Source: Sceloporus undulatus (taxonomy: Eukaryota; Chordata; Lepidosauria; Squamata; Phrynosomatidae). From it: DNA of 64,000 nucleotides. Below are positions 12,619 through 24,600 of this stretch, one piece after another (the first letter of the stretch is position 1; each line of letters begins with the position of its first letter). The stretch is from positions 125,203,271 to 125,267,270 of the forward strand of contig NC_056526.1 in the NCBI RefSeq assembly GCF_019175285.1, read 5' to 3'. Below the pieces are notes generated by a model. That model did not search any database and had not been told where the DNA came from. It saw nothing but the letters and a program-made list of their open reading frames with translations. The translations under genes and the position numbers were made by a program.

Positions 12619-12791
12619 CTCTAGATGTTACAGGCTCTGTCTCCCTCAGCCAAAATGCTTGGGACCAGAAGTGCTTTGAAGTTTGGATTTTTCTGATTTG
12701 GGGATATTTGCATATACATAATGAGATATCTTGCAGATGGGACCCAAATCTAAACATGAAATTCATTTACGTTTTGTATACACCTTACACC

Positions 12792-13290
12792 CATAGCAAT
12801 AGCAATAGCAAGTACATTTATATACAGTGTTACCCCGGGTTACGAAAATAATTCGTTCCGCCGCCGCTTTCGTAACCCGAAAGGCTTTCGCAAGCCGAAA
12901 CCCCATAGGCGCTAATGGGGAAAAGCCGCGATTTGGTGCGAAAAAGCGCCGAAAAGCACCAAAATTTCTTTCGTAACCCGAAATAACCTTCGTAACCCGG
13001 AACAGTTTTTTTCAATTGGATTTTTTCGTAACCCGGAAATTTCGTAAGGCGGCGCATTCGTATCCCGGGGTAACACTGTACTGCTTATCAGTGCAGTTAG
13101 GCACTCCCTAAGCGGTTTACAATGTGTACGCTAATTTCCCCCAACAAGCTGGATACTCCTTTTACCGACCTCGGAAGGATGCAAGACTGAGTTGACCCTG
13201 AGCCCCTGGCTGGTATTGAACTCACAACTTTGTGGTTTGTGAATGAATGGCTGCAGTGCAGGCATTTAACCACTGTGCCACCAGGACTCT
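12792..13290 (-). mobile_element. tRNA-derived SINE (second type), split by a MITE
   Basis: On the minus strand this begins near 13290 with GTGGCACAGTGGTTAAATGC (tRNA-like A box), then ACAAAGTTGTGAGTTCAATACC (B box region). It continues through GAGGTCGGTAAAAGGAG and GTAAACCGCTTAGGGAGTGC, and ends in a (TATTGC)n-type tail at 12792-12812. The same SINE occurs at 48200-48430. The body is interrupted at 12825-13078 by a Tigger-like MITE, so the SINE is the older of the two. Confidence 0.8.
12825..13078. mobile_element. Tigger-like (pogo/mariner) MITE inserted in a SINE
   Basis: The left end CAGTGTTACCCCGGGTTACG and the right end TCCCGGGGTAACACTG form near-perfect terminal inverted repeats, with TA on both sides (12823-12824, 13079-13080). 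The interior repeats TTCGTAACCCG in both orientations and is CpG-rich, which suggests a young copy. It resembles mammalian Tigger-type elements of the CAGTG.TACCTCGGTTTACG kind. Confidence 0.9.
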
Positions 13291-14960
13291 CAACCAGACC
13301 CTGGCAGTGATTTTATATATAATTTTTAAATAATATTTTGCATGGAACATCGAGCCATCAGAAAGCAAAGGTGCCACTATCTCAGCCACCAATGTGGACT
13401 GTTGGATATTGGGTTATTTTGGATTTTGGAAGTCTGGATAAGGGATATCAAAACTGTAACAGAAAATATATTTCAAACTTTCAATTTAACTAATCAGGGT
13501 ATACATTTGATATTGCTAATGTGAATGCTTGGATCCCAAAATTAGTACTAGAGTTTGCAATATTATTCCAGCCGAACAGATTGTGATATATTTTGAGCTT
13601 TGCTTTGCGTGTTGCATTTGATTGTTGATAGATGACTCCAGATTATGTCAACTTCTTTTCTTGGTATTTCTTGTATTGGACATGATCTAGCTATTGTCAG
13701 ATTGTTAGATGCTAAGTAAATGCTAAGAAAATAAATATCTTCAGAATGTTTTGTGCACATCCCTTCGTCCATTAATGGATTCCTTATTGTTCAATTTCAG
13801 GGAACCCCTTTGTTATTCTGAAGGAAAAGTCCTTGACTCATTTCCAATGTACATCAGAAAGCAATCATAGAAGATGGAGCCCATTTACTAATCGTATGGG
13901 AAGCCTCCATGCATAGAAGGGGCTATCTTCTCTAGATTATTGTTCTCCACAGTAGAGAGGGATGATGAAGGCTAGCACACTCCATTTTATGTATGTTGTT
14001 TCAAATGAACAATGATGCTGGAATAGAACTTTGAATAGCCAAACAATAATTTGCAGTGGAATGGAAACTGAGAATGGGCTCAGTGACATAACACGTGCTT
14101 TATGTGGATGAGGCCCCAGCAAACTCACTGCCACCTCCAGCTCTAAGACCCTTAGGCCAAACTAGAGATTAAGTGGACTGCATGTTCCCTGTGATTAAAC
14201 CTTCTTTCCCTCACACAAAATGCATCAGCAAACTGACTGGCAAATCAAGCTCATATATTTCTTCTAATGAGCACTCACAACACAAAGGTTGCTAAATGCA
14301 TGATGTGTAGGTGAGGAAAAGCATGCACTGTGACAAACAGATGCCTTTCATCACTTGTGGAGCACATCTGCAAAAAGCAAAACATGCTAAACATGTTATT
14401 CAGTTTGACCTTCATTTAGCCGGGCTGATAAATATTCCACCAGTAGGAGCAGCTGGTACTGGCCTATATAAACAAACAGTTTGACTCCTATAAAGCATGT
14501 TAATATTCAGTCCTTTACAAATATATTTGGGCCAGAACTGGAGCACATGTGATCTTCTATTAGATTGTAACTCTCTTCAGTCAGAACTAGCACAGTGAAT
14601 GATGAAAGAGCATGGGAGATTCAGTACAACAGCTTTTGGAGAGCAACATGCTCCCCTTCTCTGCCTTAAGTAAAAACACTTAAATAAGAGTTCCTATACA
14701 TGTTATCCAGAAAGGAAGCAGTTATAGAACCTTCACCTCTTTCTCTATAGGTGAGGTGGGACTTATATTAGAAACCTAGGATGACAAGGACAGAAAAAAA
14801 ATGCAGATGACTCCCCAGTATGTTAATTTATTATATGCAGGAACAAGACTGACCCAAAACTTTTGGAATGGCACCCCTGCCATTTCAAATACAGAACCAA
14901 ACTGGCTGACAGTTCAACCTTAGTTTGGCACTGGTATTGAGGTAATAGGACAGTTTCTAC
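13291..14960. other. intergenic, nothing recognised
   Basis: Single-copy-looking DNA with no long open frame, tandem repeat or transposon end that I can name. Confidence 0.45.
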
Positions 14961-15610
14961 CATCACCACATCTGAGGGCAGGAATCTACTTTGAGGAAAA
15001 GCCCCCCACACCATTTCATCCCCCCATGCGCGTCGGAGAGAATGGTGCACAGGAGACGGAGAGTGGGGGGGTGGAGCATGCCTGGGGACAAGATGATGTG
15101 AGTGGTGTGGGTGGGTGGAGGAGGACATCCCATCAAGCACCCCATGCTCAGAGGGGGCCTGAGGGTGCCCACTCTGAATGGGAAGAGGCACCGGGGTCTG
15201 GGCGACCGACAGAGCCTCTTCAGGGTGAGAAAGGCATCTTCTCTGTGGCAGCCAGGCTCTTCCTGGGATGGAAGCACTGAGGGAGGTTGGTATGGGACCA
15301 GCCCAGCAGGATCCCCGGAAAGAGGATGAAGAGGGGGGTCGCCTCAGTGGCTCTTCCCAGAAAGTGCTCAGCAGGCTGGGGGCACAGCCAGACCTCCCCC
15401 GACAGACAGCCCACCAGCCTCACTCTTCCAGCCCCCACTCCCGATTCACATCTCTCTCTCTCTCTCCTCTGCCCCCGTCAACCCCTCTTCCTCCTCCTCT
15501 TTTCCCAGATGTCATAGGGACAGAGCATGGAGGGGGGGGGCTGACTGGGTGTCACCCCCTTCCTGGGATGTCACCCGGTGCAGTCTGCACACACACACAC
15601 CATGACACTA
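14961..15610. other. GC-rich unassigned block
   Basis: Much richer in G+C than its surroundings, with open frames up to 158 codons (15268-15744, plus). Its protein is low-complexity Ser/Pro/Leu without a recognisable domain. The right part contains GGGTGTCACCCCC and GATGTCACCCGGTGCAG, which recall the ends of a hAT-type MITE (GGTGTCACCC). I consider it non-coding transposon-derived DNA, but an unrecognised exon cannot be excluded. Confidence 0.3.
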
Positions 15611-16624
15611 CTGCCTCCAACATCTTGTCCATGCTCGTCATCCTTAGCATTTACTACCTGAGACACCTGCCAGATTCTACTGGTGGGGAGCCTACCTCTA
15701 CTAACAAAAAATATTGCACATACCCTTTTTTCCATCCAAAGTAGTACAAAATTCTGAGTCTATTTCCAATAATCACCCTGCATGATAGGTAAATAATGTA
15801 TGTATTATCCATAAATATGTTCAGGAATAGGCTGTTCATCTAACAACTTTTGCCTGACTGCAGGAGGGAGACTTTGGCTGACATTCCTGTCCAATAGTGC
15901 TGACTTGTGGGCATGTTATTGCCAACTTAGCATGCTGCCTGAGACTTGGCAGGCTCTCCAGAATGCTTTCGCTCTGTCCATTAGCATCACCACTATCTCA
16001 TTTGTACTGGGACAAAGCCAGCTGGCCTTTCTCCAGCACACGATCATTGTCAGGCAAGCCAATGACACCGTCTGGCTCCACTATAAAGAAGACGAGTGCT
16101 GAGCATGCTCCCTTTATTGGTGACATCGTAAGTAGGGCGAGTAATGCATGGCATCATAATCTCTCTCCAGGCATCTAGCTAATGAGAAAACAAAGCCAAG
16201 CTCTTGTGAATTCCATAGATCATATATTTCTTGTATGCATAACTGTCCTTTGTCACCTTCTGTCATCCTTTGGTTTGTAGATGGACATTAAATAAAATGT
16301 TGTGCTTTTTCCCTCCATTTCAAGACCCATAGGCAGCATACAGTGCCCAAGCAACATGAGGCTTGTTCCTATAAGCCACTTTTTTTCTTTAGGGTTTTTT
16401 TTTGTGGGGGGGATAGTTAAGAAAATGAGGTCTCAGTCTTCCCAAAGTATATGCTCTGGTAAACAAGTGTAATGTGTTTTTGTTAATGTGACTGTGGGTC
16501 ACAAAGAATCATCAGCAACTTTGCTGAACAGAGAGCTTTTTTAAAAAAGCTGCCAGGTTCACCAGAATTGCTGCTGACTTCATCTGTTCTTTGGCCATTC
16601 CTGTTACATTTTTCTGCATGGTAG
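15611..16624. other. intergenic, nothing recognised
   Basis: A short T/G-rich run lies near 16380-16410. Otherwise no feature. Confidence 0.4.
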
Positions 16625-17395
16625 AAATTAAAGATAGAGCCATGTTAGTCTGTATAATCAGTATGTAGAGACATCTTGTAGCACCTTTGAGACTAACTGA
16701 AAGAAAAGTTGGCAGCATGAGCTTTTGTAGACTTCAGTCTACTTCCTCAGATGCATTTAGTGGAGTGGAAACCAGGAAGCGACATATATATGCCATTGGT
16801 ATGTAAGAATGTCAATTCAAATTCAAAATCCTTTGTGTATGGAACTGAAACAGCAAGTCCAGTTTTAATGATGGTCATTACTGAACAAAGACATTGGGAA
16901 CTGACCAGTGTGTATGGAAATGAATAGGCAAGACCAGTTTGGCATTGGTAACTAGCCTGTAGGTGGGGAGAATAGATGAGTGTAAGATGCCTCCCTGAGG
17001 ATGAGGTCAGACAGTGTTGAAATATGTGTAGTAAGCCAGGAAGCCATTACCCCTGTTCAATCCACTGCTGAGGGACTCTAGTTTATGGATGGATTCAAAT
17101 TGTGCTGTTTCTCTTTCCAATCTACCTTTGTATTCTTTTGTTCAAGGACCAGTATTCTGAGGTCTGAAATTGAATGCCCAGGGATACTGAAATGTTCTGC
17201 CACAGGTTTTGTGTATTCCCATTCCTATGGTTTTGTCTTCATTGGCCAGAATATTCTGGACTGCCCTTAGAATGTTCAGTCCCTGAATTCCCCCATAATG
17301 TGTGTTCTCTCCACATCAACAATGGACAGCTGCCTTCCCACACAATCTCCATTCGTCGTCCAGCACCAGCACTGAGTACACAAGGTACCTAGCCA
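16625..17395 (-). mobile_element. Penelope-like element, 3' part with terminus (group B)
   Basis: On the minus strand, about 17220-17140 encodes WEYTKPVAEHFSIPGHSISD and then LRILVLE. This is the conserved region at the C-terminal end of the Penelope-like protein, beside the GIY-YIG endonuclease (..AEHF...GHS..DL...V.E). Downstream come non-coding sequence and the terminus at 16755-16638, which carries a hammerhead-like core at 16754-16715. It is broken and 5'-truncated. Confidence 0.75.
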
Positions 17396-18109
17396 TTAAG
17401 AACATTTGTACACATGTTGGAGTTATGGGAATGATCCAGAAGAAATAACTTCACTTGTTCAAATGAAATTAAAGGGTATGTTTAGATGGAATGTATGTTT
17501 GTGGTGAATGGTGGAATACCTTCTACAACTTTTTTCTGGCCTTGAATCAGAAAACCCCAAACTTTCCCCATCTCAGAGATCTTTGACATTCATCTACTGG
17601 GAATTGCACCAAGTAATCAAACATGTTATGTAGAACTTTTGAATGAAACTAAAAGCTAGCTCACCAACACTAAAGTTCTCTTCACATATTGTGTCCATAG
17701 CTAGAGATGGCTGGATTTGGATAATCAAGCAATGGTATTATTGACAATGCCACCAAATGCCAACATTTGACTCACTTATGTTCCTGAGAAGAAGCAACAA
17801 CTCTTAAAGTACATTCACTCTTGTAAACAGGATAAAATTCTGTATTTTCCATGTATGAGTTTTAGAGTGATTTCGTACATTATCCAAAATCACCAGTGAA
17901 ATGGGAAGTGAAAGAACCTCAAGTTATCTCTGTTTTTTTTTCTTGGAACCCTACAAGACAGGAGCTTGCAAAATCTTCCTAGCCGCTTTATGTGCTGTAT
18001 ACACCCGAGTTATACCAATCTCATGATGATCCTCATAACTGCCCTATTTCAACTGAGAGCACCTAATATCAAGGGTGAGCAGTCCTCAGCCTTGCAGGAC
18101 ACACACACA
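17396..18109. other. intergenic, nothing recognised
   Basis: Ends in a short (AC)n at 18099-18110 that abuts the next element. No gene. Confidence 0.45.
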
Positions 18110-18472
18110 CAGTCGGCCCTCCACATTTTCAGCTTTGACTTTTGCAGATTTGATTATTCACGGATTTGATTCATATGTTCTCACTAGAAATCGCTAGATC
18201 CTCCAACATGAATCAGTTATCAACTTCTGCCAAAAAATCACACTGGGGACCTAAAGATTCATAGAGAGAACACTTATCTAGGCATTTGTAGGTTCTCCAG
18301 TGCAATTTCATGGTTAAATTCTGGCAGATCGTGACCATAGAATTGCCGTGGAGAAACTAGAGATTCCTAGGGAGATGTTCTCTCAGAGTGGGTTTTGTTG
18401 TTGTTGTTTGTGTTTCTTCCACTTTTACGAGAGTCCTGTACCCCTAACCCCACCAATTTGGAGTGTCTACTG
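18110..18472. mobile_element. MITE, second copy of the 7163 family
   Basis: Shares CAGTCGGCCCTCCACATTTT, CAGCTTTGACTTTTG, GATTTGATTATTCA and the internal GAGATTCCTAG blocks with 7163-7476. The right end is GGAGTGTCTACTG. More diverged than the first copy. Confidence 0.75.
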
Positions 18473-19042
18473 CATATGTATAAACTTGAAATCTACCAAC
18501 CTGAGCCTGATGGAGAATATACACACCTTAGACTTCTACAAAAATGCACAACTTGTTGCCATGCAGTTTCTTCATTCAAGCTGTATAATTAAATGTCAGG
18601 GAACACCACCACTGGAATAGTGCTCTGCAGCAAGGGAGGTTTTTAGCAAAGTTTGGGAAAGTTACATATTGAGTCCCACACTCCTCTAGCTAGCATGGCC
18701 AATAGCTGTGCTGGCTAGGAAATTCTGGAAGTTATAACTGTGAATTCTGGGTAAAGGTAACTTTTCTAAGGTCTGGTTTTTGGTAACTGAAACATGTCTA
18801 ACATTATTATTAATAGTCTCATAAAAGAATCTTTAAACATCTTCTAAAAGTACCTTTGAAGATAGTTTGGAAAGAGCTGATCTAGAAGTAGGGCAGCTAA
18901 TGCATCACATGTGCTTTGCAAAACTACTGGGATTAAAACTTCAAAAGCGTTAATGTTTACTTTTCATTCAGAAAACAGGATATCCATGCCCACCATTCTC
19001 AAACTGCAGATCTGGGAATCATCAGAGGGATGTTAATACCCC
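18473..19042. other. intergenic, nothing recognised
   Basis: No recognised repeat or gene. Confidence 0.45.
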
Positions 19043-19480
19043 TTGTTATGTTATCTGCCCTCATGTCAGCCTCAACGCATGGCAACCCTGTGGGTGAGAC
19101 ATCTCCAAGACCACCTGTCCTTAACCTCTCTGCTCAGAGCCGGCAGGCTCAGGCCCATGTCCTCCTCAACTGAATCTAGCCACCTATCATATGGCCTTCC
19201 ACTCTTTCTGCTGCCTTTTGCCTTTCCTAGCATTACAATCTTTTCTAATGTTTCATTTTTCCTCATGATGTGGCCCAAGTATGACAGCCTCAATTTATTC
19301 ATCTAGGCTCCCAGAGAGAGTTCAGGCTTGACCTGTTCTAGAACCCATTTATTTGTCTTCTTGGCTGTCCGTGGTATTCTCAGTACTCTTCTCCAGCACA
19401 TCTCAAATGAGTTTTCTTCCTATCAGCTTAACTGTCCAACTCTCTGAAATAAACAGAGTAGAGGTTCTTTCTTCTTTTAA
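19043..19480 (-). mobile_element. RTE-BovB LINE 3' end
   Basis: The minus frame encodes LSYLGHIMRKNETLEKIVMLG, then GRPYDRWLDSVEEDMGLSL and VKDRWSWR. This is the C-terminal tail of the BovB ORF (..FGHIMR....LEK..MLGK..G.R..GR...RW.D). The beginning at 19043 shares its 3' UTR (GTCAGCCTCAACGCATGGCA, GTGAGACATCT) with the copy at 54718. Confidence 0.85.
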
Positions 19481-19552
19481 CCTAATGCCATATACCTGCC
19501 TCTATTTGTATACATGAAGTTTCTAAGTTTACTACTTGAAACTATCAAAGAT

Positions 19553-19850
19553 AGAAACATAGAAAGTTTTATTACACTGAACCAGACCATTAATCCATCT
19601 AGCTGTCAGTCTCCATCCACTTTTTTAGCTAGAGTCTTCCATGACATTATGACCATGCTAGCTGGGGACCACAAAAATTTGTTGTAATTCAGCATATCTG
19701 CAAAGATATCAGATTGGAGAAGACTGGTCTGCACTGATTCGCTGCAGCTCTCCAAACCTTAGACACCAGTTTTTCCCAGTGCTTCTTTTAAAAATCAAGG
19801 ATTCAGTCAGAAACCTTTAACACACAAGGCATGTACTGCACCAGGAAGCT
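19553..19850 (-). mobile_element. tRNA-derived SINE-like repeat, antisense fragment
   Basis: ACTGAACCAGACCATTAATC, CATCTAGCT and CAGCTCTCCAAACCTTAGAC match a dispersed squamate repeat I remember. The tRNA-like head would lie near the right end (AAGGCATGTACTGCACCA). Diverged, and the identification is from memory. Confidence 0.45.
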
Positions 19851-20005
19851 ACATCATTTCTCTGGAGGTCAGAGGCCTGAAAGATATTAGCAATGTTAAG
19901 GCTGTAAGTGTGCAAATGTAAGGAATTTATCTGACTGATTCCAAGAAGGTTGACATGCAAGTAAGTTTCCTGGAGCAGTATTTGTTTCCTAGTAAAAATT
20001 CTTTG

Positions 20006-20085
20006 CCTAAGAAAACTCTGTGAAATTCATAGAGTTGCCATAAACTGATAGGCAATTTGAGGGCACACGCACATACACACAAACC
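20006..20085 (+). mobile_element. 3' end of BovB-tailed SINE
   Basis: AAGAAAACTCTGTGAAATTC, GTTGCCATAAACTGATAGGC and GAGGGCACACGCACA correspond to the last third of the SINE seen in full at 32594-32820. Confidence 0.55.
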
Positions 20086-20649
20086 TTTAAGATTCACCAC
20101 CCCAATGAAATTGTAGACTATAGGAAGACTATCTCAAGATTTTGAAAGCAGGGACAGAGTTCACAAATTTTATATTTCAAGAGTAGATTTAAATCCATGC
20201 AGATTTAAGTGGTGGGGAGATAACTTTCCCAGTGATGCTCAATGGCTACTATGGGATATAGTCAAGATTCAGTGGCAAGACAAAAATATTTTTTAAAAGA
20301 ATTGTCATGATTGTTTTATTTCTTATATCATAGACAGATGGTTGCAATGATATCAACAGGGACCAGTCACTTTTTCCTTTTTCTTATATAGGGTTTTGTA
20401 GATTTATCATGTGTACTTACAACAGGGACCAAAGAAACCTCTGAATGACAGCCTTATGTAGTCTAAGACATAGGGATGTCAGGGGCAGAAGGAAGAGGTT
20501 GGTTCCTTCCCACCCACCCCCATCACATATGCCATTGGTAGATTATTGTTTGAAAGAACAACAGTGGAACAAAGAGATAAGAGGTATACCTTTAATTCCC
20601 TTTTTTAAATTTGAGTGTTTGATTTAGTACACATGCAGGACACAATCCC

Positions 20650-21424
20650 ACAAGTTGTAAGGCAACCAAGGCATTTATTTGTTTAAGGCTATTCATCAGG
20701 TATGTGCATAAAAACAGAGCCCCAATCGATTATCTCATTGCAATGACATTCAAGGGACACTCTTCCATTTGTAGTGTTGGGGGATGTCCTGCCCCTTTTC
20801 ATTTTGCACCATGAGATGACTTTGGAGTAAATATTGGCACCATAAATGGTTTTCTGTGGGGTAAAGGGCTGCACTCTCTTCATCTCCCAGTAAAAAATAA
20901 ACTCTGTAATAAATAAATATTTAAAATAAATATATGCACTCTGAATGTATATAAATTAGGTCCATCCTGAAGAGGAAAAACAAATCCAAATTTTGTTTCC
21001 AGGTTCGCAACTGTCTCCATCACCTCATGTTGACAATCCATGTGGGTGATCTTGTTTTTCACTAGTCTGCCATTTATACTTTGCTTCAGCATGACAGCTA
21101 TCTTTCTATAGTCCATCGCCACACATTTGGGGTGGTTCTTCTAAGCATATTAAAAATCCAGAAGAGTCTGGTCTGAGTCCAGTTCCAACTTCTCTTGTCT
21201 ACTAGTCCAGCACAAGGGTGAGTAAACCTAAAACAGGTTGGTCCTCTTGGCTTTCAGGTTCATTCTCCTACATCCAGACATTAAGCAATGAGGGCTTGTC
21301 TACCACTAAACAGCTCTTCTGATCATCTGGCTTCCTAGATCTCAGTAGTTCCTCAGCATTCAGAAGTTCTTCCTGCTTTTGATACTGTTGAGGCTAAGAT
21401 TCTATTCCCCGCCTATGTTCAGTT
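20650..21424 (-). other. FGF20: FGF20 3' UTR (predicted)
   Basis: The UTR runs from the TGA of exon 3 to a likely cleavage point near 20650-20660, giving about 770 nt. The end is set by AATAAA at 20679-20674 followed 15-40 nt later by a G/U-rich stretch (TTGTGGGATTGTGTCC). The 7-mer ATCATGA expected for miR-433 in the human UTR is not seen. UTR length is inferred from sequence only. Confidence 0.65.
20674..20679 (-). terminator. FGF20: AATAAA polyadenylation signal of FGF20
   Basis: Minus-strand AATAAA within AAACAAATAAATGCC, about 745 nt after the stop codon, with a GU-rich downstream element. Confidence 0.65.
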
Positions 21425-21670
21425 TCAGGTGAGTACTAGCACATCCTTGTAGAGTTCAGGCACTCTTTCAGGGTCCACTGGTCTGGGCAAGAAGTGGGTG
21501 AATTTCTGATGTCTTTTGGACCTGGCCCCATCTCTGGGGCTGCCATCTTTGTTGAGGGCCACAAAGTAGCGTCTCCCTGAGTCCCCATGCTTGTACACAT
21601 TGGAGGAGTATGTATTATACCAGTTCTCTTCAAACTGTTCTCTGAAGACACATTCAGGAGTGAGCTTCTC
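21425..21670 (-). CDS. FGF20: FGF20 exon 3 (coding part)
   Basis: Encodes residues 144-224, from [20 protein letters not shown] to the C-terminus ..[10 protein letters not shown]. It contains the family block [19 protein letters not shown] and the heparin-binding loop [14 protein letters not shown]. It starts after TTCCACAG, in phase 0 with exon 2, and stops at TGA (21427-21425). [18 protein letters not shown] is closer to FGF20 than to FGF9 (which has TPREGTRTKRHQ) or FGF16. Confidence 0.97.
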   Translation of the reverse strand, partial: EKLTPECVFREQFEENWYNTYSSNVYKHGDSGRRYFVALNKDGSPRDGARSKRHQKFTHFLPRPVDPERVPELYKDVLVLT

Positions 21671-24600
21671 CTGTGGAAAAGAATAAAGCAAGTGAGATTT
21701 TTTTAATGCAAGAAAGAGGGGGTTCTTTAGGTGTTATTCCCTCAACAAGAAAAGCATATTTCCTTTCAAAGATGAGATCAGAACAAACTAATTCACCTAA
21801 GTTTGTACATCCAATGCTTCCAGATCAAAAGTGATAAATGTAAAGCCACTGCTTTGATAAAACCTCCCCATTTTTAGGGAATTATTTTATCATGGAAGAA
21901 AGAAAGGAGATATCAAACACCATATGCAGAGTCTCCATAAGCAGAACAACAAGCAAAACTCACTATCGCTACTGAACCTATTGCATCATTTCTTCCCTTT
22001 CTCTCTTTCCATTTCATGGGGGATGGAGCTTGGGAGCACTATTAATTGTTGAGGTCCACCCAGTTGTTAAGTCTACCAAACAACTTTGCATACCTTTCCA
22101 GGTCTTTTGGACAAGAGCTTGGAAAAGGTTACTTTTTGTACTTTTTGTACTTTTGTACCACAGGTCCCAGAATTCTCCAGCAGGTTGACCATGCTGCTTA
22201 TAATATTCTCGGATTTTGCAATCCCAAAAGGTAACAAAAATTGGCAAAAGATGTCAATTTCAAATTCTGGTATCTCAAATTAAGTCATCCAGTAGCAAGT
22301 TATGGCAAAGGATCTCTGAGAAAGATCTCTGGCAGACACTCCCAGAGAGGTATACCCAGTATGATACTATTTGGGAATCTGTAGTACTGCAGATTTTGTT
22401 GGATTGCAATTCCTAGCATTCTTCACCATTTTCTGTGATGATCTGGCTAATAGGTCCTGCAATCCAGCAACATCAGGAGGATCACACATTCCCTGCTACG
22501 TCATTACAGAACATTGAACGACATGGGCAAATAATCTGGCAAAGTATAGGACAATTTTATATGTCGCATTACAGATCTCACTGATGAAATTTAAATAAGC
22601 TTCCAACAAAACTTGAAAACTATTGTCTTAAATTCTCAGATTATACTCATGAGGGATCACCATGCAAAGAACACAGTTGACACTACTGTACTGACTAGTG
22701 TAGTGCTTTCTCTTGAATTAGCAAATAAGACAGAGATATGATTCCGCTTTCCTTAAAACCAATTGCAAAATTCTGAGTGATTATCATAGTTCACCAAAAG
22801 GAGTCTACAATGTGAGCTGGGGGATATAATGGTAATACTTACAGAGCCATATAGTTCTCCTTTTTCGTTCATTCCAAGGTAAAGGCCACTGTCTACTCCT
22901 CGAATACTGACTAGACCTACTGCCACACTGATGAATTCAAGGATACCTGCAAGGGGACAAAAAGCAAAAAGTTCAGCTTTAAGTTTTAATTATGCATGTT
23001 GCTGTCAAGACTTGTGTATATAGCTAGAGGCAGAGGAAGTATGTGCTATGTGAAATCTAACAATAACACTCTGAGGTAGCGTGAATACCAAAACCACACA
23101 AAAATGCAGCCTTCAGCAACAGTGTTCCATGTATTGGGCATGACCCAGCCAAATTAAGCACTTTCACATCCCATTGATTTCAGTGAGAGAGCTACACACG
23201 TTGAAATCAATTAGGCTTGCAAGCTTTTCCTGGCTTGTGCCATTCCCTGTTAAATAATAACAAGGATCAAATATTCGGATTGTTAGGAAGAAAGCGTTCA
23301 ATTACTGCTTTAACCACAAAAAAAGAGGAAGCATGCACCCATATTTTTCTTTCAAACAGTGTCATTTGATTTTAGTTATGGTTTTGAGTTTCATATATTT
23401 CGAAACATTGTTTTCTTTTCTGCACTACTTCCCTCCCTAAAAGAAAAATTTGATTATTTCAATGGGGAATTGTCAAGGACTTGATGTGCAATGTTAAGTA
23501 GCAGCCCGGCCAAATCTTTGACAGAGATCAGATATTCAGTCTTTCCGCGGCAAATAAATCATCAGAGATTTTGGAGTTCCCAATATTCAAAGTTTCATTG
23601 AAAGACATGGGAGGTATTCTGTCTTTCTGATATCATTTTCAAAGACGGGCCTCGCCGCCTCCCACCAAATCATAATAAGCAGGTGATTCAATCAACAAAG
23701 AGACCACATCAGACAAAGCTATAGAGAATGGCGATAGAATAAAGAGGCACCAGGAATGTTTGATCTCAATCTCAAATCTTTTTTTCCTCTCCTTTCTTTT
23801 TTCTCCTCCCCTCCCTCCCTTTGGTAATTATTCTGTGTTTACATGCTTCCCTTCTGTGCAGAACTATCGGCTGAACTAAAGTTTCTTTCCTTCTGAAAAA
23901 CATTGGCAGTTCCAATGTGTTGCAGGTCATTTAAGAGGCTTTTGCAACAGATTGTTTTGACTAAAAGAGAAACCTCTTTGATTCCCTTTGTGGCTGTTCC
24001 CAATAGTGGTCAACAACATCAGGCTTCCTCTGACAAGGCTATGCACCCTAACTTTTAGAATCCATCCTGTCTCTCTTCGCTCTCTTTTACAAACCAAGTA
24101 ACCTCCGTTTTGTGGTTAAGTTCTTTTTCTTACTCGTGAACAGTGATAACCCTAAACAAAGTGATATAATGCATTTGAAAGACTGAGCAAGCTCTTGGGC
24201 CAGTGGCTATTAGAGTGCTGGATATGGACCTAGGTTGCCCATGTTCCCTAACCAGGTGATCTCCAGATATATTGGACTACAAATTGAGTATGCTGTCTGA
24301 GGAAAGGAAAACTATAGTCCATCATCTTTGCAGAGCACAAGTTTGGGGGAAATGTAAACACCCGCTCTGCCATGGACTCCCTGGTTGGCCTCTGTCAGAT
24401 CTCTTTTGACTTCCATTTCCAATTTGTAGACGCATCACCTTCCCACACTGGCACCCTCCAAATGTTTTAGGATTACAACTTCCATCAGCCTCAACTAACC
24501 TATATTATGGTGATGGACATTCACAGGACAGGTATATTTCAGACTTCCCCAATCTGACACCTTCCCAGTCTTTTGGGATACAATTTCCATCAGTCTCAGT

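Noticed and set aside
15268-15744. 158-codon plus frame as a possible gene
   Set aside because: Low-complexity Ser/Pro/Leu in a GC-rich block, no recognisable domain, and MITE-like GTGTCACCC sequence inside.
20650-21424. miR-433 target site in the FGF20 3' UTR, known from human
   Set aside because: The seed match ATCATGA was not found on the minus strand of this UTR.
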